A stretch of DNA of 64,000 bases. Origin: Notamacropus eugenii. Lineage: Eukaryota; Chordata; Mammalia; Diprotodontia; Macropodidae. A program made the position numbers and the translations under genes. The DNA is taken from positions 254,385,010 to 254,449,009 of the forward strand of contig NC_092877.1 of the NCBI RefSeq assembly GCF_028372415.1, written 5' to 3'. A model generated the notes under the pieces. It saw nothing but the letters and a program-made list of their open reading frames with translations. It ran no database searches and was not told the DNA's origin. Positions 46,340-58,267 of this stretch are shown here, one piece after another; position 1 is the stretch's first letter, and the number at the start of each line of letters is the position of its first letter.

Positions 46340-47310
46340 TTATAATTTTTCTTCCCTGTTTCGCATTTCATGCTTCTCTTGATTCTTGTGCTTGAAAGTC
46401 AGATTTTCTATTCAACTCTGGCCTTTTCATCAAGAATGCTTGAAAGTCATGTATTTCATTGAATGGCCATATGTTTCCAGAAATATTATGCTCATTTTTG
46501 CTGAATAGGTAATTTGTGATTTTATTCCCAGTTCCTTTGACTCCTGGAATATCTATTCCAAGCCCTGGGATCCCTTAATGTAGAAGCTGCTAGATCTTGT
46601 GTTGTCCTGATTGTATTTCCACAACACTTGAATTGTTTCTTTCTGACTGGTTCCAATATTTTCTTCTTAACCTGGTCATTCTGGAATTTGACTACATTAT
46701 TCCTAGGAGTTTTCCTTTTGGGGTCTCTTTCAGGAGGCAGTTGGTGGATTCTTTCAATATTGATTTTACCCTCTGTGTTTAGAATATCAGGGAAGTTTTC
46801 CTTGATACTTTCTTGAAAGATGATGTCTGGGCTCTTGTTTTTCATCATGGCTGTCATGTAGCCCCATTTAAATTGTCTCTCCTGGATCTCTTTTCCAGGT
46901 CAATTATTTTTCCAATGAGATATTTCACATTGCCTACTATTTTTCATTCCCTTGTTTTTCTTTGTAATATCTTGATTTGTTATAATGTCATTAGCTTCCT
47001 TCTGCTCCATTCTTGTCTTTAAAGAATTATTTTCCTCAGTTAGCTTTTGGACCTCCTTTTCTATCTGGTCAATTGCATCTTTTAGGGCATTATACTCTTC
47101 ATTAGCTTTTTGGATCTCTTTTGGCATTTGGGTTAGTCTATTTTTAAAAGTGTCATTTCCTTCACCATTTTGGGGGTATCCTTTAGCAAGCAGTCACTTT
47201 GTTTTTCATAATTTTTTTGCATCACTCTCCTTTCCCTTCTCCATTTTCACTCTACTTCACTTGCTTGATTTTCCAAATCCTTTTTGAGCTCTTCCATGAC
47301 CTGAGATCAA
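46340..47310 (-). pseudogene. HAL1 ORF1 relic, best preserved
   Basis: An open piece of 111 codons (46,522-46,857) covers the end of the RNA-recognition fold and the C-terminal domain: DIIFQESIKENFPDIL, then RIHQLPPERDPKRKTPRN, KKQFKCCGNT and TQDLAASTLRD. The Arg/Lys patches bind RNA. A second piece (46,900-47,127) is coiled coil: QIEKEVQKLTEENNSLKTRM. Frameshifts separate the pieces, so no full protein is made. Confidence 0.8.
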
Positions 47311-48174
47311 TTAATACTTTTCTTGCAGGCTTTGGATGGAGGAGCTTTGACTTTATTGTCTTCTCTTTGAATGTTTTGGTCTTCCTTGTGACCAAAGTAA
47401 AATTGCATAATCTGATACCTTTTCTGGTTTTTGCTTATTTTCCCAGGCATTTACTTGACTTTTGAGCTCTTTGTAAAGGTAGATCTCTGTTTCCAGTGGG
47501 GGTGAGGGGTATGATGTCAGCTGCTTGATTCCCTTACAATCTGTGAACCTAGAGCTCCAGAAACAGTCACTGCTACTGCCCCTGTTGCTGCTGTACTAGC
47601 TGCAGGTTCCTCTGCCCCCTTCCCTCTCTACAGCCCTTGGGCTGGGGCTAGATCTACTCCACTCTCCTACATTGGATCAATAGACTTTTTCCACTGGTCT
47701 TCCCATTTGTCCTTAGGTTTTTGGTATAGTGAAGTCTAAAAATTGCCACAAATCTTGACATTTAGTCCCCCTGTGGCCTACTCAGGTCTCAGCTGTGTGG
47801 GCTGGGCCCATGCTGCACTGCACCCTTCCCCCAGTGTGGTGTGACAGACACTCCTAGTAATCTTCCAGGCAGTTTTGGGCTGCAGATTTGCTTCACTCTG
47901 TCATTCTGTGGGTTCTGCAGCTCCAGAAATTGTTTAGAGCTATTTTTTTTCACAGATATTTGGCTAGACTTGGGGGGCAGATATCTAGAAATGTGTGTTG
48001 TTACTCCACCATCTGTTTCTGTGGGTAATATGAGGAATGGGTCTGGGGGCAGTAACTATCTAGATGCTGTGCATGGGATTCCATTCCATCAGGACTGCAG
48101 TTTCTTTGAGAAATATGAGTTCATGGTCCCACCTGTTCTAGTGAGCAGTGAGGCATACATGAAGAAGATAGGAT

Positions 48175-48176
<2 letters not shown>

Positions 48177-48211
<35 letters not shown>
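48177..48211. repeat. (TG)n microsatellite
   Basis: A pure TG run inside the LTR part to the right of the HAL1. Confidence 0.97.
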
Positions 48212-48212
<1 letters not shown>

Positions 48213-48724
48213 GGGGGAAAGGAGTGTAGTGCCAGTGCAATATTCACAGTTCCTCCAGTAGCTATAAATATACTGGCACAATTCTGAATTGCAAAATACA
48301 ACAGACTCCCCACATGGAAGAAAGTACCAAAACATCTCTTCAGATATCACAAGCCAGATCCCAATGCCAGAAAGCCAAATACATCATAGCAAGAAAGAAA
48401 TTCATATTCAATGACAATGCAGAGGGCAACACCATCTCCAAGTCTTCCCTCTGTTAGGCTTCTCACAAATCAGCTCCATTAAACAACATCACACACAAGC
48501 TCTGTCACTCATGCTAGTTGCTGCCCCAGCTGCTTGCTTTTTCTTTCCCTCATTTCTGCCTGCTTAGACCAATCTCCTCTCAGCTCTGATCCATCCTTCC
48601 TGTTCCATTTGTTTAGCAAGCTCCTCCTACCACATGTGACTTAAGCTCTCAGGTGATTTAAGCAGGTCACATGGGTCTATTAATGAACTGGAAAGATTTT
48701 CCCATTAAAATTACCATTACAGGG

Positions 48725-51240
48725 AGTGAGTGGCAAGGTAGGGGCAGTGGATCTGCTGCTAGGTAGGGGTTAGAATATTGGAACTGGGGGCAGTTGTTTT
48801 AGGTTTGCATCATGAGGGCCATGTGAATAACGTAGAAATAAAGGTATAAAGTTATAAAGGTCACTTATCACTAGTTGGAAATTTGTTACCTTTTTTTTTC
48901 AATATTAAAGTGATAAGATTTATTTTTCTGCTTTTGTTATCTTTGATTCTTGAAAACTGATCCCCTAGTGCCTTCATGATTGTGTCCCTAAACTTCATTT
49001 ACATTATTGGTACATGATCACATCTGCTTTCCCCATTTTTCTTCCTTTAATTGGTACTTCTAACTCCTCTATAATCATATCCAGAAAAGGTATAGTACAG
49101 TCTAAGTGCAATGACTAAATCAGTAGCAAAAAGTTGTTATTTTTTTTTAATTTTTTTCTTTGGTTGCTTTATTTTTATATTTATTATCCTTTCATTTTCA
49201 TCCTTGCATTGGAATTGTTTTGCTTAATTCATTTTCTTATCAGAATTTCTTTAAGCTGATTTCGCCCTCTTTTATTTCTTTTATTGTGATACTGCTCACA
49301 ATATTTCAATGTTATTCTACATAAGATCTTATCAATAAATTAATAATCTAAACTATCATTTCTTCAGCTGCCATGTTTCTTCATTTTAGAAATAGATCAA
49401 ATTTGCTCACCAATTCATCATTTTTTTAGCTCTAACAATTTCATTAAACTTTTGCATCATCACAGATTTTCAGTTAAAGCCATCATCCTCACCTTGATAT
49501 GAAAGAAAGGCTTCCATAAATAAGATTATGGAAGCTTCTTCTGGGTTAAATAGCATGATGGGAAGGAGGTGAGAGGTCAGCCTTGCCATCCTTTGCCCCA
49601 TGGCAGGTTGTAAGGAGTGGGGGTGCTGATGGGGATGTTCACTATATTGTAGGCTTCAGTACTGAGCAACAGGGATGCTTGACAGAAAATTTTTCTATCT
49701 TCTTCAATATTTTATAGTATCATCAAGGTCATCAAGGTCTGCTATTGTTATACAGCTTTCTGCTCAGGATGGGGCATCCAGGGCCAAAGGGAAGATAAGA
49801 ATAGTTTATATGTATGGCCTTGAGGACTAGAGTACCAACTATCCATCAGAATAAGTTTTCTAGCTTCTTCCATCTCTAGTAGTACCCTCAATGACCAGGA
49901 TTCCCATAATCTTAATAGAGAAGAGTTATGGATTTTCATGCAAGGAGGGCCCTGGCCACCAACTGACATTGCCATTGGGTTAGTTGAGTCAAAGCTGTCT
50001 CCTTTAATAGCTTTCCATATAGATGGCCCTCAAAATACGGCATCTCGAAAAGTGATAGGGTTCAAGAAGTTGACATAAAAATGGTTCCATTCTCTATTGC
50101 TCTAGTCATCCTTTCTTGTATGATGAAAGAGTTGAGAAGGGACTTTCAGAATGAGAAAGCTGAAAGACATTTTCAGTTTGTAAATTCTTTTTATGCCTCA
50201 ATGATCTTGGGCCTCAAAGTTATAATAACTACATTTGTCTTCAGGAGATGATTCTTGTCACCATGAAGATTCCCTCTGATGACTTGGCAGGCTACTTAAT
50301 CAGAACTAGTCAAATTAACTGGCCACAGTTGCCTGCTGCTTAGTCTGTTGGCCTGCAGAACCCAAACACCAGCAGACCTTGGAGGACCTGGGTGTTAGGG
50401 ACCTGGGCCTTGAGGGACCTGCCCACAGTGTAAGGAGAGAGAGAATGGGCCCCGAGAGGCCTGGACTCAGCCCAGGAGGGTCCAAGGGCGCATCTATCTC
50501 CTATAGCACCTCAAAACTTGTGCTTTTTTGGTTTGCCTGTTTTGGCAGTAGTATAACTGGTAATTTTTCCATGTGAAATTTTTATTGCCTTTTTCTATGT
50601 CCTTTCTTCTATTGAAATTCCATTATTCATCATCAGTACTATATTTGAATGGGTCAGGTTTACTGAGTTCAATAATTCTGCCATATTTTTCTTATTTTTA
50701 TTCCTCCTTCCAGTTTCTGATTTATTTTTATTTTATTGGAACAAGTCAATCGTCGGGACACAGATGAGTAATTCTGTAATTACTCTCACATCAGTACTAA
50801 GTTATTTCCTGTCTGCTAGAATATAATCAATATATTTTTGTATATATAATATTTCTGGGTGCTCACCCTGTCTAATTCCTATCAATTATTCTCTCAAAGA
50901 AATATCCATGATTTTTCAACATGAGTTTTCTGAATAATTTTAAAGTTTTAACGTCTCTTATTACTAATTTTTCAACTACACTTAGCATTTTACCTCTCAC
51001 CCTGTTACCCTATGCCAATCCTTGTATCAAATTCAATGTATATAAAACATATTTTCTAGTTTTAGTTGTAAGAACTTATTTTTTTGATATAATTTTTTAA
51101 ATCCTTTTTGCTGTCTTTCAAAATAAATGGTGATGTGTAAGCTAATTTTTTTCATGGTAGTCATTTTGTAAAAACTTATAATACTCTCTGGAAGACAAGA
51201 TTATACTTTCACTTGGCTACAAATTGACTCTTTCCTTTTG
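48725..51240. other. Unassigned region with a GC-richer block
   Basis: 49,560-50,520 is richer in GC than its surroundings. Its minus strand gives scattered coding-like pieces, such as 49,748-49,975, that I cannot place. It may be a worn retrocopy or LTR sequence. The remainder is AT-rich and unassigned. Confidence 0.4.
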
Positions 51241-51245
51241 TTCCG

Positions 51246-51252
51246 TGTGTGT

Positions 51253-51303
<51 letters not shown>
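51246..51303. repeat. (GT)n microsatellite
   Basis: About 28 GT units with one interruption. Confidence 0.97.
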
Positions 51304-51306
<3 letters not shown>

Positions 51307-51354
51307 TTGCCTTTCACGAACATTCTCTCTCTTGATAAGATGTTAGCTGCTTAA

Positions 51355-51545
51355 GAACAGGATCATAAGATCACAAGGAATTATCTTAGTTATCTTAGTT
51401 CAACATCCGGTAGTACTAGTAAATCTAGTCAAATGGTCTTTTTTTTATGTACAATCAAAAGGAGGCCCAAAGTTGGGAAGTGATTTGTGAAAAATCATAC
51501 ATGTAATCAGGGTCAGATGTGGGTTTTGAACCCAGATTCTGTGTG
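51355..51545 (+). repeat. MIR-like SINE
   Basis: 'ggatcataagatcacaagga', 'caaaaggaggcccaaagttg', 'ggtcagatgtgggttttgaa' and 'cccagattctgtgtgat' fit a worn MIR. Confidence 0.6.
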
Positions 51546-51589
51546 ATTTTGACTATAACTCTTTGTCACTATGAATTCTTTCTGACTAA

Positions 51590-52840
51590 TTGGAACATTT
51601 TTTCATTTAACTTAGAGTCTCTACATTTTGTCCTTGATATTATCAGGAATTTTAATTTTGATATTTCTTGATGGAGGTGACTGGGTAGATATTTTCAACT
51701 TCATTTTGTCCTTTGCTTCTGAGAGATCTGAGCATTTTTTTAGAACAATTTCTCGAAATATCATGGCTAAGTTCTTTTTTTTTTTTTTTGAGGGGAAGGT
51801 GCTTAATGTTCAGATAGTCTAATGATTCTTAGTTTTTTTTCCTCAAAGTATTTTCTGAGTCATTAGATATATGAAAATTTCTTTGTCTTATTGTCTTTTT
51901 TTAATATTTCTTTTTTTTCCTCATGGAGGCATTGGTTTAACTTTTCAGGGAATTTATTGCTCAGGAAAGGTTTTGTACCTCTTATCAAGCTCTTAATTCT
52001 TTTACAACTCTTTCCCCCATACTTTTCATTTCTTTTCCATTTTTCTCTCTTGCTCTGTCAATCCATTTATTTTTAATAATCATTTTAACTCCTTTCAAAA
52101 CCCTTATTTCATCTTTTCTAAGTATTTCGGTTGACTTTAAACTCATGCAGTGTTTTCCTCTGAGGCATTTCTTGCTGGTATTTTGATGGTATTCCCCTTT
52201 TTAGTGTTTTTGTCTTCAATGTCATTGCCATCATAGTAGTTCACTATGATGATTTTTGTTTGTTTGTTTTCTCCTTACTCTAACCTACTTCTTTAGTTGG
52301 ACTTGATGTTAAGAATGGGTTCTTCCACACTTCTTGAGGGAGCATCTTGGCTGGTCTTTTTGTTGCTTTATTTTAGGTATTGAATGGTGTGTTATTCTAG
52401 GAACTCAGGGACAAGCTTGTTACCTGAAAGTTTTTAGTGCTCCCAGAGTGGTCTGATCTAGTGAAAATTTAGATTGTTACCTACCTCCAAGTCTTGTCTC
52501 TTCCAGATCTTGACTGGAGTTTAAGTAGGTGTAAGAGTAGACTACTGTTGGACTCTGCCCTTATCACTGAACAAGAAAGCTCTAAATGTTTGGCAAAACT
52601 CTAGGCCCTCATTTGGTTTGGGATTTCTGCCTTAGTTAGCTATCTGCAGACCACAGCAGATGCTGGAAGTGAGACCTCCCTCTGAGCCTGGAGTGTAAGT
52701 TATACTACTGCTGCTGCTGCTGACTCCCAAACTTTTCTTGTCTTCATTAGGAACCCAGGGCCTCTCTCCCTTGGAACAATACTCCCCTGAACAGATTCCT
52801 TTCTCAGTCCTCCCTGAATCTAGACCTCGGACCAGGTGGT
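51590..52840 (-). mobile_element. HAL1/L1-lineage 5' region with ORF1 relic
   Basis: The minus strand has a GC-richer 5' UTR-like part (52,280-52,840) followed by Lys/Glu-rich coiled-coil frames and an ORF1-like core (NLAMIFREIVLKKCSDL, near 51,700-51,780). It is related to, but not the same subfamily as, the three HAL1 copies. It appears truncated at about 51,590 and borders an RTE tail at 52,842. Confidence 0.5.
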
Positions 52841-52841
52841 T

Positions 52842-53400
52842 ATTGCCCTTCTTCTTCAAAGAGGACCAAAATGACTTCAACATGATAAAGTGAAATTTCA
52901 GTGTGTCCAGCTGTGGCTGATCAGACCAATATGAGCTCAGAATGCTCTACTACAAGTTGGGCACAGATAGTCCGTTTCAAAGTTTGGGGTGGATTTCCCA
53001 AATTTGTCCATCCTGCTTTTACCTTGTGCTGTCTCCATTCTGCTTTGCTCAAAGAGTACAGCGATCTTTCATATGTGGGCACACCATCCAGAGCAGTCAT
53101 GTGCGAATTACTCCCATGTTGCACAGTCAAATCCAAAGTTCCTGAAAGAGACCTTGAGAATGTCCTTGTATTTTTTCTTCTGGCCACCGCATGATGACCT
53201 GCCCCATGAGAGCTCTCCATAAAATAGTCTTTTTGGCAGACATGCATTTTACATTTGAACAACATGGGCCGACCCATTGGAGTTGCACTCTCTGAAGCAT
53301 AGTTTGAATACTTGGCAGTTCAGCTTGAGCAATAACTTCAGCATCTGCTACCTTATCCTGCCAGGTGATCATCAGAATCTTCCTAAGCTCTAAAACTTGG
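52842..53400 (-). mobile_element. RTE-type LINE 3' end (RT C-terminus to tail)
   Basis: The minus strand encodes the RTE C-terminal motif LRKILMITWQDKVADAEV, then LPSIQTMLQR and GPCCSN-like residues, followed by the 3' UTR. The terminal block on the plus strand, 'cttcttcaaagaggaccaaa', is the same kind of end carried by the RTE-tailed short repeats. It retains the canonical sequence after DTEV that the two copies at 61.3 and 62.0 kb lack. Frameshifts mark it as dead. Confidence 0.75.
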
Positions 53401-53404
53401 GACC

Positions 53405-54055
53405 AGGTAGTAGGCAACAAACCTGCCAGTTTATGTCTGTCCCTACCAAAACAACTGCCATTGTATGTTCTCTGGGTGACTCTTTCTGGGACTTCCTTGA
53501 GCCTTAGCACACAGTCTGTTCCTAGGAACTAGATCATTCTATACCCTGGCCCACCCTGCTTTCAGAGTTTCTGCCTACCTCCTTTTGCTGAACTTGACAA
53601 AGAACTTTCTGTGTTGTTACATTTTTTCTGGCTTTCTCTATCAGAATTAAATCTGGTACATTTTCTAAATATATCTGGAGGAATTTATGGAGATGGGAGT
53701 GCACTACATTGCTTTCTATCACTCTCACCTGGGCTCCAGTTCCCTCTAATATACTTTTAAAAGTTATTATTAAGTTAAAGTTAGGATTTAGACTGATTTC
53801 TCTTTAAGTCAGTCTCTAATGAATCTTTCCTTTCCCTTTTTGAGAGTAAGACACATTGATCCTTATCTCTATAATTTTATTCCTGGTGACAGCATTCCTG
53901 AATTTTTCTGCCTTTCTATAATAAACATAACACTAACCTCAGTTTCCTACATCCTTTTCCCTTAAGTAGAGACACTTGTGAAAAGGAACAATAGCTGATA
54001 ATTGTGGGCAATTTTTTTCCCAAAAAATGTTCTCAAGCCTGTATGTCTGGGTCTT
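53405..54055. other. Unassigned sequence
   Basis: No gene or repeat recognised. Confidence 0.4.
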
Positions 54056-54059
54056 ATGC

Positions 54060-54478
54060 CTCCTTGCATTACACTAGAATGTCATTCTGACAGGCAATTC
54101 AATTTCAGCATGTCTAAAACTGAATTTATTTTCTTCCTCATCAAACTTGCTCCTCTTCCTGACATTCCCATTTCTGTTAATGGCCCCACCATTCTCCCAG
54201 TCACCCAGGCTTGAAAACTCAAAGTCATTTTCAGCTCTTCCTTCTCTCTTATTGCCTGAAACCATTTGATTGCAATTTTTTTTCTTATTCAGCTTATGAA
54301 ATACCCCTTGCCTTTGAGCCCTCATTTACCGTCTCACCTCTATCATCCTAATTCAGTACCTCATCACTGGGCTATTTCATTAAGTTTCCTACGTTTACCC
54401 CACTTTCACTCTCTTCCCAATCTAGTTCATCCTAGATACTATTGCCAGATTAATCTTCATAAACTACAGCTCTGATGA
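54060..54478 (+). mobile_element. L2-type LINE fragment, left of a MIR insertion
   Basis: 'atgtctaaaactgaatttat', 'attcccatttctgttaatgg', 'tcacccaggcttgaaaac' and 'attgccagattaatcttcat' follow L2 RT. The copy breaks after 'ctctgatgat'. Confidence 0.7.
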
Positions 54479-54479
54479 T

Positions 54480-54722
54480 AATAACACAAATGGGTATGCC
54501 ACTTTACACACATTATCTCATTTGATCCTTAAAAGACCTTCCAGAGCTAGGTAGCAATATATTATTTTCATTTTACACATAAGAAAACTGAGAATCAGAG
54601 AGGTTAGGTTAACTATAAGATATATATTTAAATTCAAACATCTTGCAAATTTTAAAGCCAGGACTCTGACTGCAAATCTTCTCATTCAATGTCTGTTGAT
54701 TTTATCTTTATACTATACTACC
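54480..54722 (+). repeat. MIR-type SINE inserted in an L2
   Basis: 'cattatctcatttgatcctt', 'ttcattttacacataagaaa', 'tgagaatcagagaggttagg' and 'agccaggactctgactgcaa' are MIR landmarks. Confidence 0.75.
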
Positions 54723-54870
54723 AGTCATGCTATTCATAACCATGAAAGCCTCTAATGGACAGCTATTGACTACTGAATTAAGTCTGACCTACTTAAAATA
54801 TTATTTACAATAGTTTATGACCCAGGGTCAACCTACCCTTTTAGTCTTAGTGATATTTTATAAGGGAAAT
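54723..54870 (+). mobile_element. L2-type LINE fragment, right of the MIR insertion
   Basis: It resumes the L2 at 'gtcatgctattcat' and continues 'aagcctctaatggacagcta', 'actgaattaagtctgacct' and 'caacctacccttttagtctt'. Confidence 0.7.
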
Positions 54871-54874
54871 ACAA

Positions 54875-55685
54875 AGAATGATGTATCATCCCTGTCATCA
54901 AGGAGTAAAATCTACTTATCTTTAGAATACACCCAGAAGATATTGTTTTTGAAAAAATAAAACAAAAGAAGAATCAGCAAGAGGCTAGTTGAAATGCCAA
55001 TAAAGAGAAAAAGTTGAATACTCCTTAGTAATTTCTAGATATACTTCTAGTGTTGATGAAAAATGTGCTTGAGTTTATAGAGATCCTATTATATGTACTC
55101 TTTTTCTATTAGAAATATAATTACCCCTCAGTATTCACAGGGGTTAGGTGAATCGGACCTCCAAAAATGAGACAATCTGTGAATAACTACAGGTCTCTCC
55201 CCAAACTTTTTATTTTTAATAATTCTGATCATATTTATTTTACACAAAGCATAAGATGCATGGAATCCATTAAAAAGGTTGCAGTTTCTATGCATGAGTT
55301 ATTAGTATCTTGAACATTATGTACTGTCTTCACAGATGCTGTGTAGCTAGCTGCAGTAAATGCTTCACAGATTTTCCTCTCCTACAAGAAGTGTAATGTG
55401 CAAAGATTAGTGAAGGAGAAAATTGCGTGACTAAGTCTGGATGGTAGAGAGATGAATACATGCCATTCCCAAGGAGAATGCATAGTCAGTACTTCTTCAG
55501 CATACTGAAACTTTCAACAAAATTTTAATATTTATAATAAATGTATACATGTGTTCTTATGGTAATACATGATAAAATAAGCTGAAAATATACATTATTT
55601 GTCCATTTATTACTTTTTTTTTAGTTTTCTTTACATACATGCTTCATCTGTGACACAAAAATACCGCTTCTGCAGTTCTATCCCA
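54875..55685. other. Unassigned, with a possible DNA-transposon end
   Basis: 55,125-55,195 ('cagtattcacaggggttagg' and 'gacaatctgtgaataact') recalls the terminal repeats of Tigger-type elements. No partner end was found. Confidence 0.35.
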
Positions 55686-55689
55686 AAGA

Positions 55690-56330
55690 GATCATAAAAA
55701 AGGGAAAAGCATGCACATGCTTTTGCCCGTTCTTTTTGTGGTGACCAAGAACTGGAAATCAAGGAGATGCCCATCAATTAGGGGACTGCCGAAAAACTTA
55801 AGGTATATGAATACAATGTAATAGTATTTCACTATAAGAAATGATGAACAAACTTCAGAAAAAAACATGAAAAGACTTCTATGAAATGATGTTGAGGGAA
55901 GTGAGAAGAACCAGGAGAACATTATATGCAGTAACAGCCACAGTGAAAGGATTGTTTCTGATAGACAGTCTTTCACAACATACAAGGACCTAAAACATTT
56001 CCAAAGGATTCTTGATGCAAAATGCCATCCACATCTGGAGAAAGAACTGTGGAATATGAATACAATATGAAGCAGACCATTTTCTCTTGTGTTATGTCTT
56101 GGTTTGTTTTTTCTCACGTTCCTCTCATTCATTTTAATTCTTCTGTGCAACATGGCTAACGTGAAAATTTTATTAATAAAGATGTTTGTATTGAACCCAT
56201 AAAAGATTGCATGCCCTCTTAAGGAGGGAGGGGAGAAGGAGGGGGAGAAAATTTAAAGATTATGGAAGTGATATTGAAAACTGAAAGCAAATAAATTAAT
56301 TTAAAAAAAGAAAAATAAATGCAAGAGGAA
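55690..56330 (+). mobile_element. L1 3' end, marsupial type
   Basis: Landmarks run in order: 'ggagatgcccatcaattagg', 'atgttgagggaagtgagaag', 'aaccaggagaacattatatg', 'tcttgatgcaaaatgccatc', 'tctggagaaagaactgtgga', 'gtgcaacatggctaacgtga', 'aagattgcatgccctcttaa', a G-rich run and an A-rich tail. It is 5'-truncated. Confidence 0.8.
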
Positions 56331-56334
56331 AGAC

Positions 56335-56865
56335 TATAGATGTTTTCTTGAGGTGATGGTTTCCCAAGAGTAACAAGATATAAAAAAGAACAAAAGTTTT
56401 TCCTCAAGAGGACACTGGAACATGAAAGAACTTACCAGTTCACATATATAATGTGTCTCTTGGCAAGATAATGGGGAAAATTTTCTAGTACAGTATTGTA
56501 TTATGACAGCGAAAGTGTAATCCAATCACAGAAGTATAATGTCTTTCCGTTTTTCTCCTCCCTTTCCTCCTCTTTGATTCATCTATTTTTATAGGATCAG
56601 AAATGCTGAAAACACATCTCATAATTCTTCATCAAATTGTATCTGTCACTAGAGAGAATGGGATAAAATGTAAAGAAAAATATTTTTATTAATGGACAAA
56701 GGAATATTTTTTTTCTAAAAGTTCTCATAGCACCAGATATGCAATGGGCATATGCAAAAAATTATATGTCACCAGAAGCCTCACTTGAAGAAGTACACAT
56801 GTAGGGAACATATGTGAGCAGGCAATTCATGACTCTGATGTAGAAAGACATTTCTATCCATTGGT
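56335..56865. other. Unassigned AT-rich sequence
   Basis: Nothing recognised. Confidence 0.45.
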
Positions 56866-56869
56866 GATT

Positions 56870-57395
56870 ACATCAACATGGATGCACTTAGTTGATGTTC
56901 TATGCTAATGATATCCTTTGGTTCCCTGGGGGGCTTCAAGAAGGACTAGCACCTTTGGTGTGAAATTTTATCAGCACTGTTCACCCACCTTTGATTTCTT
57001 CCTGGCACTCAGTTCTCACCTATGGTTCCAAGAAGCTGGCACACATGCGGAGGCTATACCCCAGTAAACCATAACAGAAGAATGTATGAGTCAGGTTGAG
57101 GGTAACCAACCCTCAAACCCATTGAAGTGTTTGGAGGATGTACACCCTAAGGATGTGAAGACTTCCCCAGGTATAAGTAGCACATAAAAACATTCTGTTC
57201 CAATGACCATAAAGGTGGCTGAAGCAGGCACTATAACATGATTAGAGCAATGACTCCAGAAGAGAGAGCAAGGCTAATTACTCTGTGCAACTCTGTCCCT
57301 CTTAAATCCAGTTCACAAGCATGTCAAGACATCACCCCATGACATCACTTATCCCTTTTGAAAATGGACAAACAAAAACAATATGGTGAACTCAT
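56870..57395 (-). repeat. RTE-tailed interspersed repeat, long form
   Basis: It carries the extended antisense series: 'gagtcaggttgagggtaacc', 'aaccctcaaacccattgaag', 'gtgaagacttccccaggtat', 'ggtggctgaagcaggcacta', 'tgtgcaactctgtccctctt', 'gcatgtcaagacatcacccc' and 'aatggacaaacaaaaaca'. About 520 bp, longer than the other copies. Confidence 0.75.
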
Positions 57396-57399
57396 CAGT

Positions 57400-58260
57400 C
57401 ATAAATCACTGGGCAACTTTATTTTTCTGTTAAGTTGGTATTGTCTAATGATCTCTTATTTGATAGATAATTGAACTTTTTTCTGTGACTATTATATAAT
57501 CTCTGATGTCATTTGAAATAAAACCCAGAATTCAAGCCAGGATCATTTGAAAAAGTTTTCTCTCATTTATTGGAAGACTGAAGACTTGATGTTGCATGCT
57601 TTTGTGAGAGGAGGAATTGTTCAGTTCAGACGAAGGGACATGTCTTCTGATTTACTTTTCAAGATAGCACTTATGATTCTAGACTATTTTATGGGAGGAA
57701 ATTAAAGATAAAGGGAACAAACTTTTTAAGATACACTTGTAGAAGGGATTCTACATCCCCAATATGTCCCTTGCTTCCTTAGACAACTTTGAGAAGTTAT
57801 CAAGAACTATCTAATTTGATATATCTCAGTACCAGTAGGAGAGCTCATCCATGCTCTTTATTGTTTTATATATTGTAATCTGCACAAATGTTGGGATTTT
57901 TGATCACTATCACTTGGATAAATGGGTTTATTATCAGTTCTCCATTTGTGATGGCATTTTGTGTCACTAACATTTTGTGATAAGGAAGCAAAACTTTAGA
58001 TATAAATTTGGGATGATCATTCTTCTTTAAGTAATAATGATCAGATGAGCAACTTCCTTTGAAGTTGAACTTCAAAGTGAAATAATTTCCCCTATACTAC
58101 AAAATTAAGACAACAGATAGATAAAACAGTAATCTGATGCCCCTGTCTCTGAGGACAGTAGAACACCCAGTCTCATTTGACTTTGTCCTGCGCATTTCCA
58201 GGTAGAAACCTTGGAGACAGATTTCTGAAATTCCAGATATATACCTCCTGGGTCAGTGTC
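57400..58260. other. Unassigned AT-rich sequence
   Basis: No gene or repeat recognised. Confidence 0.45.
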
Positions 58261-58267
58261 ATTTCAA

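Larger units (their letters stand above)
45250..48013 (-). mobile_element. HAL1 (half-L1) inserted into an LTR
   Basis: It has the same parts as the 25,768-28,818 copy: a 5' end 'agatggtggagtaacaacac', a GC-rich 5' UTR (47,470-48,010), ORF1 (46,340-47,310) and a 3' UTR with plus-strand C/T-rich blocks, ending in poly-A (plus-strand T-rich 45,255-45,320). A short duplication 'ctgtttct' flanks it (about 45,249 and 48,013). ORF2 is absent. It is among the less damaged copies here. Confidence 0.75.
44693..48721 (-). mobile_element. Retroviral LTR split by a HAL1 insertion
   Basis: On the minus strand the block starts TGTAATGG at 48,721 and ends CA at about 44,693. Near the 3' side it has a TATA box ('cctataaaag', about 44,857-44,864) and an AATAAA signal (44,780-44,785) about 75 bp further on, with about 88 bp from there to the CA end. 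This is the U3-R-U5 order of an LTR. The middle (about 45,250-48,013) is a HAL1, leaving about 1.27 kb of LTR, part of it a TG microsatellite. Only some 70 bp of possible internal sequence follow to the left, so it is likely a solo or truncated LTR. That both outer parts belong to one LTR is inferred from orientation and ends. Confidence 0.5.

Noticed and set aside
52901-53510. Overlapping open frames on both strands as novel genes
   Set aside because: They lie in the RTE 3' end; the minus-strand frame is the RTE C-terminus and the plus-strand frames are its shadows.
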